A DNA stretch of 38,104 bases from assembly GCF_001700435.1 (NCBI RefSeq), contig NZ_LYPC01000024.1, positions 37,679 through 75,782 of the forward strand, read 5' to 3'. Under the pieces are notes generated by a model. That model was given only the letters and a program-made list of their open reading frames with translations, did not search any database and had not been told where the DNA came from. Origin of the DNA: Paenibacillus pectinilyticus (GTDB lineage: Bacteria; Bacillota; Bacilli; Paenibacillales; NBRC-103111). How positions within the stretch are numbered: position 1 is the stretch's first letter; each line of letters starts with the position of its first letter. The position numbers and the translations under genes are program-made. This document shows positions 15,666 to 24,761 of the stretch, piece after piece.

Positions 15666-15792
15666 TACATTGTCCCCCAAATCCATTAACATGAGCTGGC
15701 AATGTATTTTCTAATGCAAAAATAGTCCAACTGCATGTTTCGTAAATGATTTTAAATCCTTATGTAGAAGCTAAGCTGTCGATGAATGATGA

Positions 15793-15801
15793 ATTATAGC
15801 A
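15793..15801 (-). promoter_or_regulatory. Extended -10 promoter for the VPKTG surface protein
   Basis: On the minus strand the sequence is TG-C-TATAAT, a perfect extended -10 with no convincing -35. It would give a leader of about 120 bases. AGGAGGTGA sits just upstream of the -10 but serves no gene I can see. Confidence 0.5.
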
Positions 15802-15854
15802 TAGAAATTAAGTCTCACCTCCTATGAAAAATGATAATTTTATAGATTTTTATA

Positions 15855-15870
15855 TAGGTATTTATACCTA
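15855..15870. promoter_or_regulatory. Perfect 16-bp dyad, candidate operator
   Basis: TAGGTAT (15855-15861), two bases, then ATACCTA (15864-15870). It lies about 55 bp upstream of the minus-strand extended -10. Dyads of this size are typical of dimeric repressors; no specific regulator is recognised. Confidence 0.45.
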
Positions 15871-15914
15871 GTGATCTATTGAATATAGTCTATAACAGAT
15901 CTTTCCTACTGTAC

Positions 15915-15960
15915 ATGACAGAACTGAACAAATTCTGAACAAATCTCTTAACATATGACA
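15915..15960 (+). promoter_or_regulatory. Tandem TGAACA/TTAACA array (PhoP-box-like) upstream of yabS
   Basis: Five hexamers of the form (T/A)(T/G)(A/G)ACA lie in direct orientation: ATGACA 15915, TGAACA 15925, TGAACA 15936, TTAACA 15948 and ATGACA 15955. The first four starts are 10-12 bases apart, about one helical turn. PhoP boxes in Bacillus are TT(A/C/T)ACA repeats spaced about 11 bp. A possible -10 (TACAAA 15977-15982) lies 16 bp after the last hexamer. The repeat is seen; the regulator is inferred. Confidence 0.4.
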
Positions 15961-16035
15961 GTTTTCTTTAAAATCCTACAAATGACCTGAATCTCTATTA
16001 GATGAAATGTGGGCTCGATCCCTTGGTCCCAGGAT

Positions 16036-16091
16036 GATTAGACGCTCTCATAAATGGAAAAACTAGGATGGAAACTAGTAGAGAGCTAATC
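16036..16091 (+). other. Leader stem upstream of yabS
   Basis: GATTA (16036-16040) and GCTCTC (16044-16049) pair with GAGAGC (16081-16086) and TAATC (16087-16091), an 11-bp stem with a 3-base bulge and a 31-base loop. The ribosome site AGGGAGG starts ten bases later. There is no U-tract, so it is not a classic terminator. Confidence 0.4.
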
Positions 16092-16116
16092 TTATCGGCC
16101 AGGGAGGCAGAAGATC

Positions 16117-16842
16117 ATGATGAAACAAATTTTGTTAATTACAGACGGGTGCTCCAACGTTGGGGTCAGTCCTGTCATTGCGGCGGCTCAAGCACAAGCA
16201 GAAGGTGTTGCTGTGAATGTCATCGGGGTGATTGATCATGGAGAACTCGGGGTACTAGGGTCTGAGGAGATTCGTGAGATTGCAGCGGCAGGCGGAGGAA
16301 TGAGCAGGATTGTGAATTCTGAGCAGCTTTCCCAAACCGTGCAGATGATGACACGCAAAACTGTCAATGCCACCATTCAGCATGCCGTAGGCAAGGAGCT
16401 TCAAAGTATTCTAGGCATATCCCAGATTGAACAATTGCCGCCAGAAAAGCGGGCCGAGGTCGTACAAGTGATTGATAATATGAGTGAAACCACATCACTG
16501 CGGGTAGCTCTCCTTATAGATGCAAGTGCGAGTATGAAGCCGAAACTTGCCGCGGTGCGTGAAGCGATCCATGATCTTTTGCTGAGCCTGCGGGCGCGTA
16601 CGGGCGTGAGTGAGCTTGCTGTTTTCCACTTCCCTTCGACCAAAACGAGAGATCAAGAGTTGGAAATGGATCACGGTTGGACGAATCAACTTGCAAATGT
16701 CGACAAGATGTTCTATAAAATAAACATGAAGGGTACGACGCCAACCGGTCCGGCACTGCTGCAAACTTTGCAATATGTGACTGAAAAGCCTTTCTCACCA
16801 ACGACGACCGAGGATGGGATGCTGAGTGACTACGTGGTATGA
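16117..16842 (+). CDS. yabS: YabS-like von Willebrand factor A domain protein
   Basis: A 241-residue cytoplasmic protein with a vWA-type fold. LLIDASASM (near residue 131) gives the DxSxS metal-coordination motif of a MIDAS site, and TTPTGPAL (near 209) supplies the conserved Thr. The first half contains a second vWA-like opening (LLITDGCSN). The B. subtilis homologue lies next to spoIIE and yabT; its function is not well established. AGGGAGG (16101-16107) precedes the ATG. The last 17 bases overlap yabT, which indicates translational coupling and joint function. Here the gene is separated from spoIIE by the surface cassette and has its own upstream region with a tandem hexamer array. Confidence 0.88.
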   Translation: MMKQILLITDGCSNVGVSPVIAAAQAQAEGVAVNVIGVIDHGELGVLGSEEIREIAAAGGGMSRIVNSEQLSQTVQMMTRKTVNATIQHAVGKELQSILGISQIEQLPPEKRAEVVQVIDNMSETTSLRVALLIDASASMKPKLAAVREAIHDLLLSLRARTGVSELAVFHFPSTKTRDQELEMDHGWTNQLANVDKMFYKINMKGTTPTGPALLQTLQYVTEKPFSPTTTEDGMLSDYVV

Positions 16843-17734
16843 TGAAGCCTTTCGCCCAGGGTCTGAAATTAAGGGGAAATGGAATGGCCGTGTGTATGTG
16901 GTCGAACGCTTATTAGGTGCGGGTTCGAATGGGATTGTTGCCCTTGTGCGAAGGGGATCTGCTAGATTTGCCCTTAAAGCAGGCTATGAAACGGTAGACC
17001 ATCAGTCAGAAATCAATTCCTTGCTGGCGATATCGCTGAAAGACAATTCGTTTAAGAATTTTTTGATTGATGCCGACGATATGATCGTTCAAGGGAAGGG
17101 CATTTCCTTTTATGTCATGCGCTATATTGAGGGCGTGACCCTTTCCGATTTTATACATAAACGGGGTCAAGATTGGATTTATGTCATCGGCTCCAATTTG
17201 TTGCGGAAGCTTACCGAGATACATAAGAGCGGTTATGTGTTCGGGGATTTAAAGGCTGAGAATATGATTGTTTCTAATTATGGAGATGTCGACCTGATTG
17301 ATTTCGGCGGCGTAACGTCGAAGGGGCGCGCAATTAAGCAGCTTACTGAAGTCTACGATCGCGGGTTTTGGAGTATGGGGGAACGAGTTGCGGAGGAAAG
17401 CTACGATCTATTTTCATTTGCCATTTTACTATTAAAATCATTAGATCACCGCAAGCGCTTCACAGGCTTTATCAAAACACTCCCTCAAAATCGTGAGTTA
17501 GATCATTTAACTGCCATTATGAAGGAAAACCCAGTTGCTGCGCAGCTTGCGCCCTTCCTGAACAAAGCATTGCATGGCGAATTTAGAACTTCAGAGGAAG
17601 CGAGCATCTATTGGCGAAAGCTATTAGCGGGTAAAAAGGTCGCCTATTCAACCTTAAAATTGCCGTGGCTCAAAATATGTTTTGCTGCTTCTCTATTTAT
17701 TTGCGGAGCAACGATCTATGTATTTTGGGGTTAA
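16826..17734 (+). CDS. yabT: YabT-like Hanks-type serine/threonine kinase, membrane-anchored
   Basis: A 302-residue protein kinase. It has a glycine-rich loop (LLGAGSNGIV), a VAIK-type Lys (ARFALKAG), the catalytic loop GDLKAENMIV (in place of HRDLKxxN) and the Mg motif LIDFGGV. A single C-terminal membrane segment (about 281-299) anchors it. No extracellular PASTA domain is present, as in B. subtilis YabT, which is reported to act at the sporulation septum and to be stimulated by DNA. The start is GTG at 16826, inside the end of yabS. There is no His before Asp in the catalytic loop (YVFGDLK), as in some divergent Hanks kinases. Confidence 0.88.
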   Translation: MTTWYDEAFRPGSEIKGKWNGRVYVVERLLGAGSNGIVALVRRGSARFALKAGYETVDHQSEINSLLAISLKDNSFKNFLIDADDMIVQGKGISFYVMRYIEGVTLSDFIHKRGQDWIYVIGSNLLRKLTEIHKSGYVFGDLKAENMIVSNYGDVDLIDFGGVTSKGRAIKQLTEVYDRGFWSMGERVAEESYDLFSFAILLLKSLDHRKRFTGFIKTLPQNRELDHLTAIMKENPVAAQLAPFLNKALHGEFRTSEEASIYWRKLLAGKKVAYSTLKLPWLKICFAASLFICGATIYVFWG

Positions 17735-17760
17735 AGCATGTTGGCAGAAAGGAATGTGAG

Positions 17761-19185
17761 ATGGAAACAGATCTTGTTGCCGCAGTCGAACAAAGAGTAA
17801 ATGAGATAAAGCTTGCAGATCCAGGAGATGTGATTATCGCCGCGGTTTCAGGAGGACCTGACTCTGTGGCGTTATTGCATGTCCTATTTCGTCTTACAGA
17901 CAAGTATCATTGGACATTGGTTGTCGCCCATGTGAATCATCAATTTCGAGGTGACGAATCGGATGCAGAGGCGGATTTCGTCGCAGAGGTTGCTGCGGGT
18001 TTGGGATTGCCGTGTGAAATCGGCGTCATCGATGTTCCAGCCTATATAGAGGAAGCTTCGCTAAATGGGCAAGCCGCCGCGCGGGAGAAAAGATACGAAT
18101 TTCTCCACCAGGTGGCGGATAAATATGGTGCACATCGGATCGCACTAGCTCACCATGCCGATGATCAGGCCGAAACGATACTGATGCGAATCCTTAGAGG
18201 GACAGGCCCTTCAGGGCTTGTTGGCATGCCGGAACGCAGACGAGAAAAAAAAGTGGAACTGATTCGTCCTTTTTTACGTATATACAAATCAGATATTGTG
18301 AATTATTGCACTCAGCATGAAATTACCTATTGTAATGACAGCAGCAATGAGCTGCGGAAGTATTTCCGCAATCGGATTCGGCTGGATGTAATGCCGATGC
18401 TGAGACAGTATAATGAACAACTTCCCGAGTCACTCAATCGATTGACGGATATGATGCAAGCTGAAGATGATTATTTAGCGGTGGAAACCGAGAAGGTTTT
18501 TCGCCAAATCATCACTTTTCAGTCCAACCTCTGCCGCTTTGAACGGTGTGACTTCACCGAGCTCCACGTTGCTTTACAAAGGCGTTTGATTAAATTAATA
18601 TTAAACTGTCTTTGTGTGGAACGGGAACGGCTGGTCTTTACGCGGATTGAGCGCGTGCGTGAGTTAATTAGTAGAGATCTAATTTCGAATCAAGTTCTTC
18701 AGGTGGATGAACAGGTTTATATTGTGAGAGAATATGGATCTATTCAATTTCAGACCTTTGCTCCAGAACCTAAGCCTTATGCTTATGAGATCGAAGCAAT
18801 GTCTAGAGAGTTGTACCTGCCGGAGTTTGATGCCAAATTAATCTGCTCATGGATGTCCTCAAGCTCGAATGAGAAAGCGGCCTTATCCTCAACTGCAACG
18901 GACGTTTTTTTGGATTTGGACCAAGTAGCCATGCCGCTTGTAATTAGAAGCCGCAGATCGGGTGACCGATTGGAACCATTTGGTTTAAACGGATCCAAAA
19001 AGGTAAAGGATATGTTCATTGATGCCAAAATGCCGTCAACTCGGCGTGAGGTCATCCCACTACTGGTCGATGCTGCCGGGCGCATTCTGTGGATTGCTGG
19101 ATTTCGTAGGTCCAAACACGCTTTGGTCGAACCAGACACAGAACGTGTGCTTCATATGAAGCTAGTGCTGCAGGAACATACGTAA
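17761..19185 (+). CDS. tilS: tRNA(Ile)-lysidine synthase
   Basis: TilS ligates lysine to C34 of tRNA-Ile(CAU), using ATP, to convert its decoding from Met to Ile. The 474-residue length matches the family. The PP-loop SGGPDS is at 30-35, followed by VAHVNHQFRGDESDAEADFV and AHHADDQAETILMRILRGTG, both typical of TilS. The C-terminal TilS domains run from about residue 240 to 474, with RSRRSGDR and GSKKVKDMFIDAKMP near the end. The start at 17761 follows GAAAGGAA; an upstream in-frame start at 17665 lies inside yabT and is rejected. The gene begins 26 bases after yabT. Confidence 0.96.
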   Translation: METDLVAAVEQRVNEIKLADPGDVIIAAVSGGPDSVALLHVLFRLTDKYHWTLVVAHVNHQFRGDESDAEADFVAEVAAGLGLPCEIGVIDVPAYIEEASLNGQAAAREKRYEFLHQVADKYGAHRIALAHHADDQAETILMRILRGTGPSGLVGMPERRREKKVELIRPFLRIYKSDIVNYCTQHEITYCNDSSNELRKYFRNRIRLDVMPMLRQYNEQLPESLNRLTDMMQAEDDYLAVETEKVFRQIITFQSNLCRFERCDFTELHVALQRRLIKLILNCLCVERERLVFTRIERVRELISRDLISNQVLQVDEQVYIVREYGSIQFQTFAPEPKPYAYEIEAMSRELYLPEFDAKLICSWMSSSSNEKAALSSTATDVFLDLDQVAMPLVIRSRRSGDRLEPFGLNGSKKVKDMFIDAKMPSTRREVIPLLVDAAGRILWIAGFRRSKHALVEPDTERVLHMKLVLQEHT

Positions 19186-19246
19186 ATTTCGTTCTTCTAG
19201 AATGTAAATTTATAAGGATTCATAATATAATCTAGGGGGTTCATCC

Positions 19247-19786
19247 TTGTACAGCGACATTCAAGAAGTACTTTACAGTGAAGAACAAATTCAAGGTAAA
19301 ATCAAGGAATTAGGGGAATTGCTTTCCACTGATTACGAAGGTAAGAATCCATTGGTTATTTGTGTGCTGAAGGGCGCTTTTATTTTCATGGCGGATCTTG
19401 TGAAGCAAATTAGAGTTCCTTTGGAAATTGATTTTATGGCGGTATCCAGCTATGGTCAATCTACGAAATCCTCTGGTGTAGTTAAGATTATCAAAGATCT
19501 TGATGTGCCAGTGGAAGGACGTCATATCCTTATCGTAGAAGATATCATCGATAGCGGTTTAACGCTCAGTTATCTGATAGATGTGCTAGAACGCCGCAAT
19601 GCCAAGACAATTTCGGTTGTTGCGTTGTTTAATAAACCGGCACGAAGAACGGTTGAACTTGAGCCTGATTATGCGGGTTATGAGCTTCCGGATGAGTTCG
19701 TTGTTGGATATGGTCTGGATTATGCAGAGAAGTATCGTAACCTTCCATTTATCGGCATATTGAAACCAGAGATCTACTCGAGCTAG
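19247..19786 (+). CDS. hpt: Hypoxanthine(-guanine) phosphoribosyltransferase
   Basis: This enzyme salvages hypoxanthine and guanine to IMP and GMP with PRPP. The 179-residue length fits. The PRPP-binding signature [11 protein letters not shown] is at 94-104, and the [21 protein letters not shown]-terminal block is typical of HprT. The start is TTG at 19247, well placed after AGGGGG (19234-19239). The order tilS-hpt-ftsH is conserved in Bacilli. A possible weak promoter (TATAAT 19226-19231) lies just upstream but has no good -35. Confidence 0.95.
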   Translation: MYSDIQEVLYSEEQIQGKIKELGELLSTDYEGKNPLVICVLKGAFIFMADLVKQIRVPLEIDFMAVSSYGQSTKSSGVVKIIKDLDVPVEGRHILIVEDIIDSGLTLSYLIDVLERRNAKTISVVALFNKPARRTVELEPDYAGYELPDEFVVGYGLDYAEKYRNLPFIGILKPEIYSS

Positions 19787-19820
19787 TGTCATGTTTCGTG
19801 CACGCGTCAAACCTGTAAAG

Positions 19821-19850
19821 TTGTGGCGCTTTACCGGAATGTGGTAAAAT
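19821..19850 (+). promoter_or_regulatory. Candidate ftsH promoter
   Basis: TTGTGG (19821-19826), an 18-bp spacer and TAAAAT (19845-19850) lie 34 bases upstream of the ftsH start codon. Confidence 0.45.
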
Positions 19851-19883
19851 AATAAAAGTGTGCCGTTTGAGAGGAGGCTCGTT

Positions 19884-21863
19884 ATGAATCGAATTATCCG
19901 GAATACCGGCTTTTATTTGCTTATATTTTTGGTTACCGTAGGGATCGTTCATTTCATCAGTACCCAGAATGAACAAAAGGAGTTAATCACTTACGATAAA
20001 TTCCGACAAGCAGTAGTTAACAAGAATGTAGAGTCTGTTGTACTGAAGTTCGATGGGTATACGTATTCCATTAAGGGTAAGTACGTTAATCCCCCTAATG
20101 GTGCGGATAAGAAGAGCTTCGAAACACATGCTCCTTACGAGCCGTTAGTAGTTCAAATGATTGAAGCGAACGGCGTACCAACGGAAGAGTACGGGCCGAT
20201 GGAACGCGATAGCGTTTGGATTAGCTTTCTTACGTCCATTATTCCATTCGTCATTATCTTCATTTTGTTCTTCTTCTTGCTGAATCAAGCGCAAGGCGGC
20301 GGCGGTAAAGTCATGAACTTCGGCAAGAGCCGTGCACGCCTGTATAATGAGGAGAAGAAGCGAGTCACCTTCGAGGATGTGGCGGGTGCAGATGAAGAGA
20401 AGCAAGAATTAATCGAGGTTGTTGAGTTCCTCAAGGATCCTCGTAAATTCGCAGCGGTTGGCGCCAGAATTCCTAAAGGTGTTCTGTTGAATGGTCCTCC
20501 GGGAACAGGTAAAACGTTGCTTGCTCGTGCGGTTGCAGGTGAAGCAGGCGTTCCGTTCTTCAGTATCTCAGGTTCTGACTTCGTTGAGATGTTCGTCGGT
20601 GTCGGCGCATCCCGTGTTCGTGACTTGTTCGAGAACGCGAAGAAGAATTCACCTTGTATCATCTTCATCGATGAGATTGATGCGGTTGGTCGTCAACGTG
20701 GCGCTGGTTTAGGCGGCGGACATGACGAGCGTGAGCAAACGCTCAACCAATTGCTTGTTGAAATGGACGGATTTGGCGCGAACGAGGGTATTATCATCGT
20801 AGCTGCAACGAACCGCCCTGATATTCTTGACCCTGCTTTATTGCGTCCAGGTCGTTTTGACCGTCAAATCACGGTAGATCGTCCAGATATCAAAGGCCGT
20901 GAAGCCGTACTGAAAGTTCACGCACGTAACAAGCCGCTTGCGAAAGACGTGAAGCTAGATTCACTTTCACGTTATACAACTGGATTTACGGGTGCTGATC
21001 TTGAGAACTTATTAAATGAGGCGGCTTTAATCGCGGCGCGTCGTAATCGTAAGGATATTTCGATGGCTGAGGTTGAAGAAGCATTTGATCGTATTATTGT
21101 AGGTACACAGAAGAAAAGCCGTATCATCTCCGAAACTGAGAAACGTATCGTAGCGTACCATGAAGCGGGACACGCGATTATCGGTTATCATGCAGAGAAT
21201 GCGGATATGGTTCACAAGGTTACGATCGTACCTCGCGGACGCGCTGGCGGTTATGTGATGATGTTGCCAAAAGAAGGCGAAGATCGCATGATGCAAACGA
21301 AGAACGAGCTTCTTGATAAAGTTACGGGTCTCCTTGGCGGCCGTGTTTCCGAAGAACTGTTCATCGGAGAAATTGGCACAGGTGCATACAGTGACTTCCA
21401 GAAAGCAACGGGAATTGTTCGCCGCATGATTATGGAATACGGAATGAGCGATAAGCTTGGACCAATGCAGTTCGGCAGCTCGCAAGGCCAAGTTTTCTTG
21501 GGCCGCGATATCGGACACGAGCAGAACTATAGTGATGCGATTGCTTACGAGATCGATCAAGAGATGCAAAGCTTCATTCGTACGTGCTACGAACGTGCAC
21601 GCACAATCCTTACAGAGCATGCAGATCAAATCCACCTTGTTGCTAATACATTGCTAGAGAAAGAAACGTTGGATAAAGACGAAATCATCGCGCTTTTGGA
21701 GAAGGGCAAGCTGAATGCTAGCTCGGACGATGAAGATGTGAAGGTTACGATCCAAGGTCAAAGCCAAGCAAGCGAGAGCAACAAGCTTGAATTCGACAAA
21801 GATAAAGAAGTTAAAGAAGATAAAGAAGTTAAAGATATTAAACCGGATCAAACAGAAGAGTAA
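19884..21863 (+). CDS. ftsH: ATP-dependent zinc metalloprotease FtsH
   Basis: FtsH is a membrane-bound hexameric AAA+ protease that degrades misfolded membrane proteins and regulatory proteins and is needed for sporulation in B. subtilis. The 659-residue protein has membrane segments at about 8-26 and 113-134 flanking an extracellular domain. Walker A GPPGTGKT is at 204-211, Walker B FIDEID at 261-266, and the second region of homology ([17 protein letters not shown]) near 307-323. The zinc motif HEAGH is at 426-430. The tail is highly charged ([11 protein letters not shown]). The ATG at 19884 has GAGGAGG six bases upstream; a longer reading from 19860 is less likely. Confidence 0.97.
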   Translation: MNRIIRNTGFYLLIFLVTVGIVHFISTQNEQKELITYDKFRQAVVNKNVESVVLKFDGYTYSIKGKYVNPPNGADKKSFETHAPYEPLVVQMIEANGVPTEEYGPMERDSVWISFLTSIIPFVIIFILFFFLLNQAQGGGGKVMNFGKSRARLYNEEKKRVTFEDVAGADEEKQELIEVVEFLKDPRKFAAVGARIPKGVLLNGPPGTGKTLLARAVAGEAGVPFFSISGSDFVEMFVGVGASRVRDLFENAKKNSPCIIFIDEIDAVGRQRGAGLGGGHDEREQTLNQLLVEMDGFGANEGIIIVAATNRPDILDPALLRPGRFDRQITVDRPDIKGREAVLKVHARNKPLAKDVKLDSLSRYTTGFTGADLENLLNEAALIAARRNRKDISMAEVEEAFDRIIVGTQKKSRIISETEKRIVAYHEAGHAIIGYHAENADMVHKVTIVPRGRAGGYVMMLPKEGEDRMMQTKNELLDKVTGLLGGRVSEELFIGEIGTGAYSDFQKATGIVRRMIMEYGMSDKLGPMQFGSSQGQVFLGRDIGHEQNYSDAIAYEIDQEMQSFIRTCYERARTILTEHADQIHLVANTLLEKETLDKDEIIALLEKGKLNASSDDEDVKVTIQGQSQASESNKLEFDKDKEVKEDKEVKDIKPDQTEE

Positions 21864-21874
21864 GTTGCGATATG

Positions 21875-21926
21875 AACTCGGAAATCCGTTGTACACGTCA
21901 AGTGTGCGCGGAATTCCGAGTTTTTT
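21875..21926 (+). terminator. Terminator after ftsH
   Basis: A long hairpin with AACTCGGA (21875-21882) pairing TCCGAGTT (21915-21922), extended inward by more pairs, ends in six T residues. Confidence 0.9.
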
Positions 21927-21941
21927 CAATATATTTGCGCA

Positions 21942-21970
21942 TTGACAGGCGATGTGAGAATGTGTAAATT
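21942..21970 (+). promoter_or_regulatory. Sigma-A promoter of nadA
   Basis: TTGACA (21942-21947), a 17-bp spacer and TAAATT (21965-21970) are followed by a leader of about 90 bases. A repeated TGTAAAT lies at and after the -10 and could be a regulator site. Confidence 0.65.
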
Positions 21971-22064
21971 AGTTGTAAATCTCTAATTTTATTGCATTTA
22001 GATCATACTACTTTTAGATAGACGATGAGACAATTCTTACGTCCCAGATAGGGGAGGAAGCACC

Positions 22065-23003
22065 ATGGAAGCATTAGCATTAGAACGTAAAGCCGAGCAG
22101 AATCGTGAGCTCAAAGAACGCTTGTTGCAATTGAAGAAAGAACGGAATGCTATTATTCTTGCTCATTATTATCAGCGTGACGAAGTTCAAGAGGTGGCCG
22201 ATTTTCGAGGAGATTCCTTCTTGCTCGCTCAGAAGGCTGCACAAACAGATGCCGATGTCATCGTCTTCTGTGGTGTCCATTTCATGGGGGAGAGCGCGAA
22301 GATTCTAGCTCCGAATAAAACGGTCATCATTCCAGACGAACGTGCCGGCTGCCCGATGGCGGATATGGTGAATGTAGAAGGCTTGCGCGCCCTCAAACGT
22401 CAGCATCCGAATGCAAAGGTAGTTGCTTATATTAATACATCAGCCGACGTCAAATCGGAAACCGATATTTGTTGTACATCTGCGAATGCGATCAATGTCA
22501 TCAATTCCGTCGATTCAGATGAGATCATCTGGGTACCGGATAAAAATTTGGGTGACTATGTATCAAAATTCACAAGCAAAAAAGTTATCATCTGGGAAGG
22601 CTATTGCAACACGCACGATATGCTGACCGTCAAAGATGTGGAAGAAATGAGAGCACAATATCCGAACGCACAATTCGTTGTTCATCCAGAGTGTCGCCCA
22701 GAAGTTGTTAAACTTGGTGACTTCGTTGGCAGCACAACGGCGATTATTAAATATTGCAAAGAGTCTGATTGCCAAGAATTTATCGTAGGAACGGAAGACG
22801 GAACGGGGTATCAGTTGCGTCTAGACAGCCCGAACAAACAATTCCATTTTGCGACCAAATACTTGGTATGCCCGAATATGAAAGTCAACAATTTGAAGAA
22901 AATTGTGAAGTGTCTGGAAACCATGCAACCAGAAATTTATGTACCGGAAGATGTAGCAGATAAAGCAAGATTGTCCTTGGAGCGCATGTTACAAGTGAAG
23001 TAG
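22065..23003 (+). CDS. nadA: Quinolinate synthase A
   Basis: NadA condenses iminoaspartate with dihydroxyacetone phosphate to quinolinate in de novo NAD synthesis, using an oxygen-sensitive [4Fe-4S] cluster. The 312-residue length is normal. The three cluster ligands are Cys96 (AGCPMAD), Cys181 (WEGYCNTH) and Cys269 (LVCPNMK). Substrate motifs AHYYQRDEVQEVAD and CCTSANA are present. GGGGAGGAAG lies just before the ATG. nadA has its own promoter and is separated from nadB by a large hairpin, and the order nadA-nadB-nadC differs from the nadB-nadC-nadA order I recall for B. subtilis. Confidence 0.97.
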   Translation: MEALALERKAEQNRELKERLLQLKKERNAIILAHYYQRDEVQEVADFRGDSFLLAQKAAQTDADVIVFCGVHFMGESAKILAPNKTVIIPDERAGCPMADMVNVEGLRALKRQHPNAKVVAYINTSADVKSETDICCTSANAINVINSVDSDEIIWVPDKNLGDYVSKFTSKKVIIWEGYCNTHDMLTVKDVEEMRAQYPNAQFVVHPECRPEVVKLGDFVGSTTAIIKYCKESDCQEFIVGTEDGTGYQLRLDSPNKQFHFATKYLVCPNMKVNNLKKIVKCLETMQPEIYVPEDVADKARLSLERMLQVK

Positions 23004-23036
23004 CATGCGCTGCTTCTTGTTCAATGAATAGGTACC

Positions 23037-23118
23037 CTCATAAAGCAGGTTAGTTTCCGCCGCACATTGATGTTGTCGTAAAAAGTCGATGGTGGACAAG
23101 CTAACCTTGCTTTATGAG
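23037..23118 (+). other. 82-nt long hairpin between nadA and nadB
   Basis: A 17-base arm (23037-23053) pairs with an 18-base arm (23101-23118), perfect except for one bulged A. Inner segments also pair: CCGCC with GGTGG (one G-U) and CATTGA with TCGATG. There is no U-tract after it, so it is not a simple terminator. It may be an mRNA processing or stability element, a protein-binding leader or a small palindromic mobile element. Confidence 0.75.
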
Positions 23119-23149
23119 CTAATTAATGGTGAAGAACAGGTGAAACGTC

Positions 23150-24760
23150 ATGATTCCTAGATATCTTGTAGATGTTGATTTAGATTCCATTCCTCATATA
23201 CATACAGATGTAATTGTCATTGGTGCAGGCATTGCAGGACTCTTCACAGCGCTTCGCGCCAGCGAGAATAAGAAAGTGCTCATGATTACGAAGAAGTCAC
23301 TGCTAGACAGCAATACGCGCTATGCACAGGGCGGTATCGCGGCCGTTATCTCCGACGAGGATTCACCGGAATACCATCGGCAAGATACGTTGATCGCGGG
23401 TGCAGGGCTTTGCTCGCCAGAAGCTGTGGATGTGCTTGTACATGAAGGTCCTGCGGGCGTTCAAGATTTGATTCAGATGGGAACCCAGTTCGACTTGGAG
23501 AACGGGGAATTTGCCTTAACCAAAGAAGGGGCGCACAGCCAACGTCGGATTTTGCACTCCAATGGCGATGCTACAGGCGCGGAGATTGTAAGAGCACTTT
23601 CGGAGCGGACGAAGCAAGATCCGAATATCGAGATCTGGGACGATCACTTCGTGATCGACCTCATTACGCAAGACGGCGAATGCTACGGCGCGCTGGTACA
23701 GAAGCCGGGCGGACAGCGCGTGTTTGTGCGCGGCAACGCCACGGTTCTTTGCTCCGGTGGCGCGGGACAGCTGTTCCGCTATACAACGAATCCCGATATC
23801 GCCACAGGCGATGGGATTGCGATAGCTCACCGCGCAGGAGCACAGATTCAGGATGTGGAATTCATCCAATTCCACCCGACAGCGCTGTGCTACCCAGGTG
23901 CACCGCGGTTTCTGATTTCCGAAGCGGTGCGCGGCGAAGGCGCTTATTTGCGCAACATCAAAGGCGAACGCTTCATGGATCGCTATCACCCTCAGTTGGA
24001 GCTGGCGCCGAGGGATGTAGTTGCCCGCGCAATCGTAGACGAGATGGAGAATTGCAAATCAACTTTCGTCTACATCGACATTACACATGAATCAGAAGAA
24101 CTCATCAAACATCGTTTTCCTACCATATACGAATACTGCTTGAATTACGGACTCGATATGAGTACGGATTGGATTCCAGTCGCACCGGCAGCTCACTACA
24201 TGATGGGTGGCGTGAAGACAGACTTACATGGAGAAACGCAGGTTCGTCGTCTATTCGCCTGTGGGGAAGTGTCCTCAACCGGTGTACACGGGGCTAACCG
24301 ATTGGCGAGCAATTCTTTATCTGAGGCGATTGTTTTCGGCCGTAGAATCATTGAACGAATCCAAGAGCTGCCTCCACTGCAAGGGAATATTCAGATTCGA
24401 GCAGCTTCCGAAGCGCCGCGAACTGAAATTCCGAATCAAGCAGTAGTGGAGAAGAAGCTCAAGCTCCAAAAGGTCATGCTGCGCTATGCGGGTCTTAAGC
24501 GTAATGCTAGAGGCTTGCAAAAAGGGCATGAAGAGCTCGCGAGACAGTTGTCTATTTTCGACTCATTGATGACGAAACGTGAAGAATATGAGTTTGCTAA
24601 CCTGCTCAACGTAGCACTACTAACAACGACGGCGGCACTAGCCCGCGAAGAAAGCCGCGGCGGTCATTACCGGGAAGATTTCCCGGATCGGGATGACACT
24701 GAATGGAAGAAGCATATTGTTTTCCAGCGCGGGGAAGATAGGATTGAGGAGTGGATCTAA
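23150..24760 (+). CDS. nadB: L-aspartate oxidase
   Basis: NadB oxidises L-aspartate to iminoaspartate, the substrate of NadA, using FAD. The 536 residues include the N-terminal dinucleotide fold VIGAGIAGLFTAL (about 24-36) and the succinate-dehydrogenase/fumarate-reductase-type flavoprotein motifs TRYAQGGIAA, SQRRILHSNGDATG, EFIQFHPTAL and SEAVRGEGAYL. The C-terminal helical domain runs from about 430. AGGTGA (23138-23143) precedes the ATG. The region 23620-24030 is more GC-rich than its flanks. nadC begins two bases after its stop codon. Confidence 0.97.
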   Translation: MIPRYLVDVDLDSIPHIHTDVIVIGAGIAGLFTALRASENKKVLMITKKSLLDSNTRYAQGGIAAVISDEDSPEYHRQDTLIAGAGLCSPEAVDVLVHEGPAGVQDLIQMGTQFDLENGEFALTKEGAHSQRRILHSNGDATGAEIVRALSERTKQDPNIEIWDDHFVIDLITQDGECYGALVQKPGGQRVFVRGNATVLCSGGAGQLFRYTTNPDIATGDGIAIAHRAGAQIQDVEFIQFHPTALCYPGAPRFLISEAVRGEGAYLRNIKGERFMDRYHPQLELAPRDVVARAIVDEMENCKSTFVYIDITHESEELIKHRFPTIYEYCLNYGLDMSTDWIPVAPAAHYMMGGVKTDLHGETQVRRLFACGEVSSTGVHGANRLASNSLSEAIVFGRRIIERIQELPPLQGNIQIRAASEAPRTEIPNQAVVEKKLKLQKVMLRYAGLKRNARGLQKGHEELARQLSIFDSLMTKREEYEFANLLNVALLTTTAALAREESRGGHYREDFPDRDDTEWKKHIVFQRGEDRIEEWI

Positions 24761-24761
24761 C

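Noticed and set aside
15666..15790. Possible riboswitch in the leader of the giant surface gene
   Set aside because: I found no conserved riboswitch core on the minus strand; only weak hairpins.
2805..16116. Insertion-sequence or phage origin of the cassette
   Set aside because: No transposase, integrase, tRNA target or convincing flanking direct repeat was seen; the 43-bp repeat has its second copy in the middle, not at the right border.
17665..17760. N-terminal extension of TilS
   Set aside because: It lies within yabT and in front of the conserved TilS N-terminus; the ATG at 17761 has a ribosome site.
20285..20668. Minus-strand frame opposite ftsH
   Set aside because: It is opposite the highly conserved AAA+ core, so the frame is a by-product of codon constraint.
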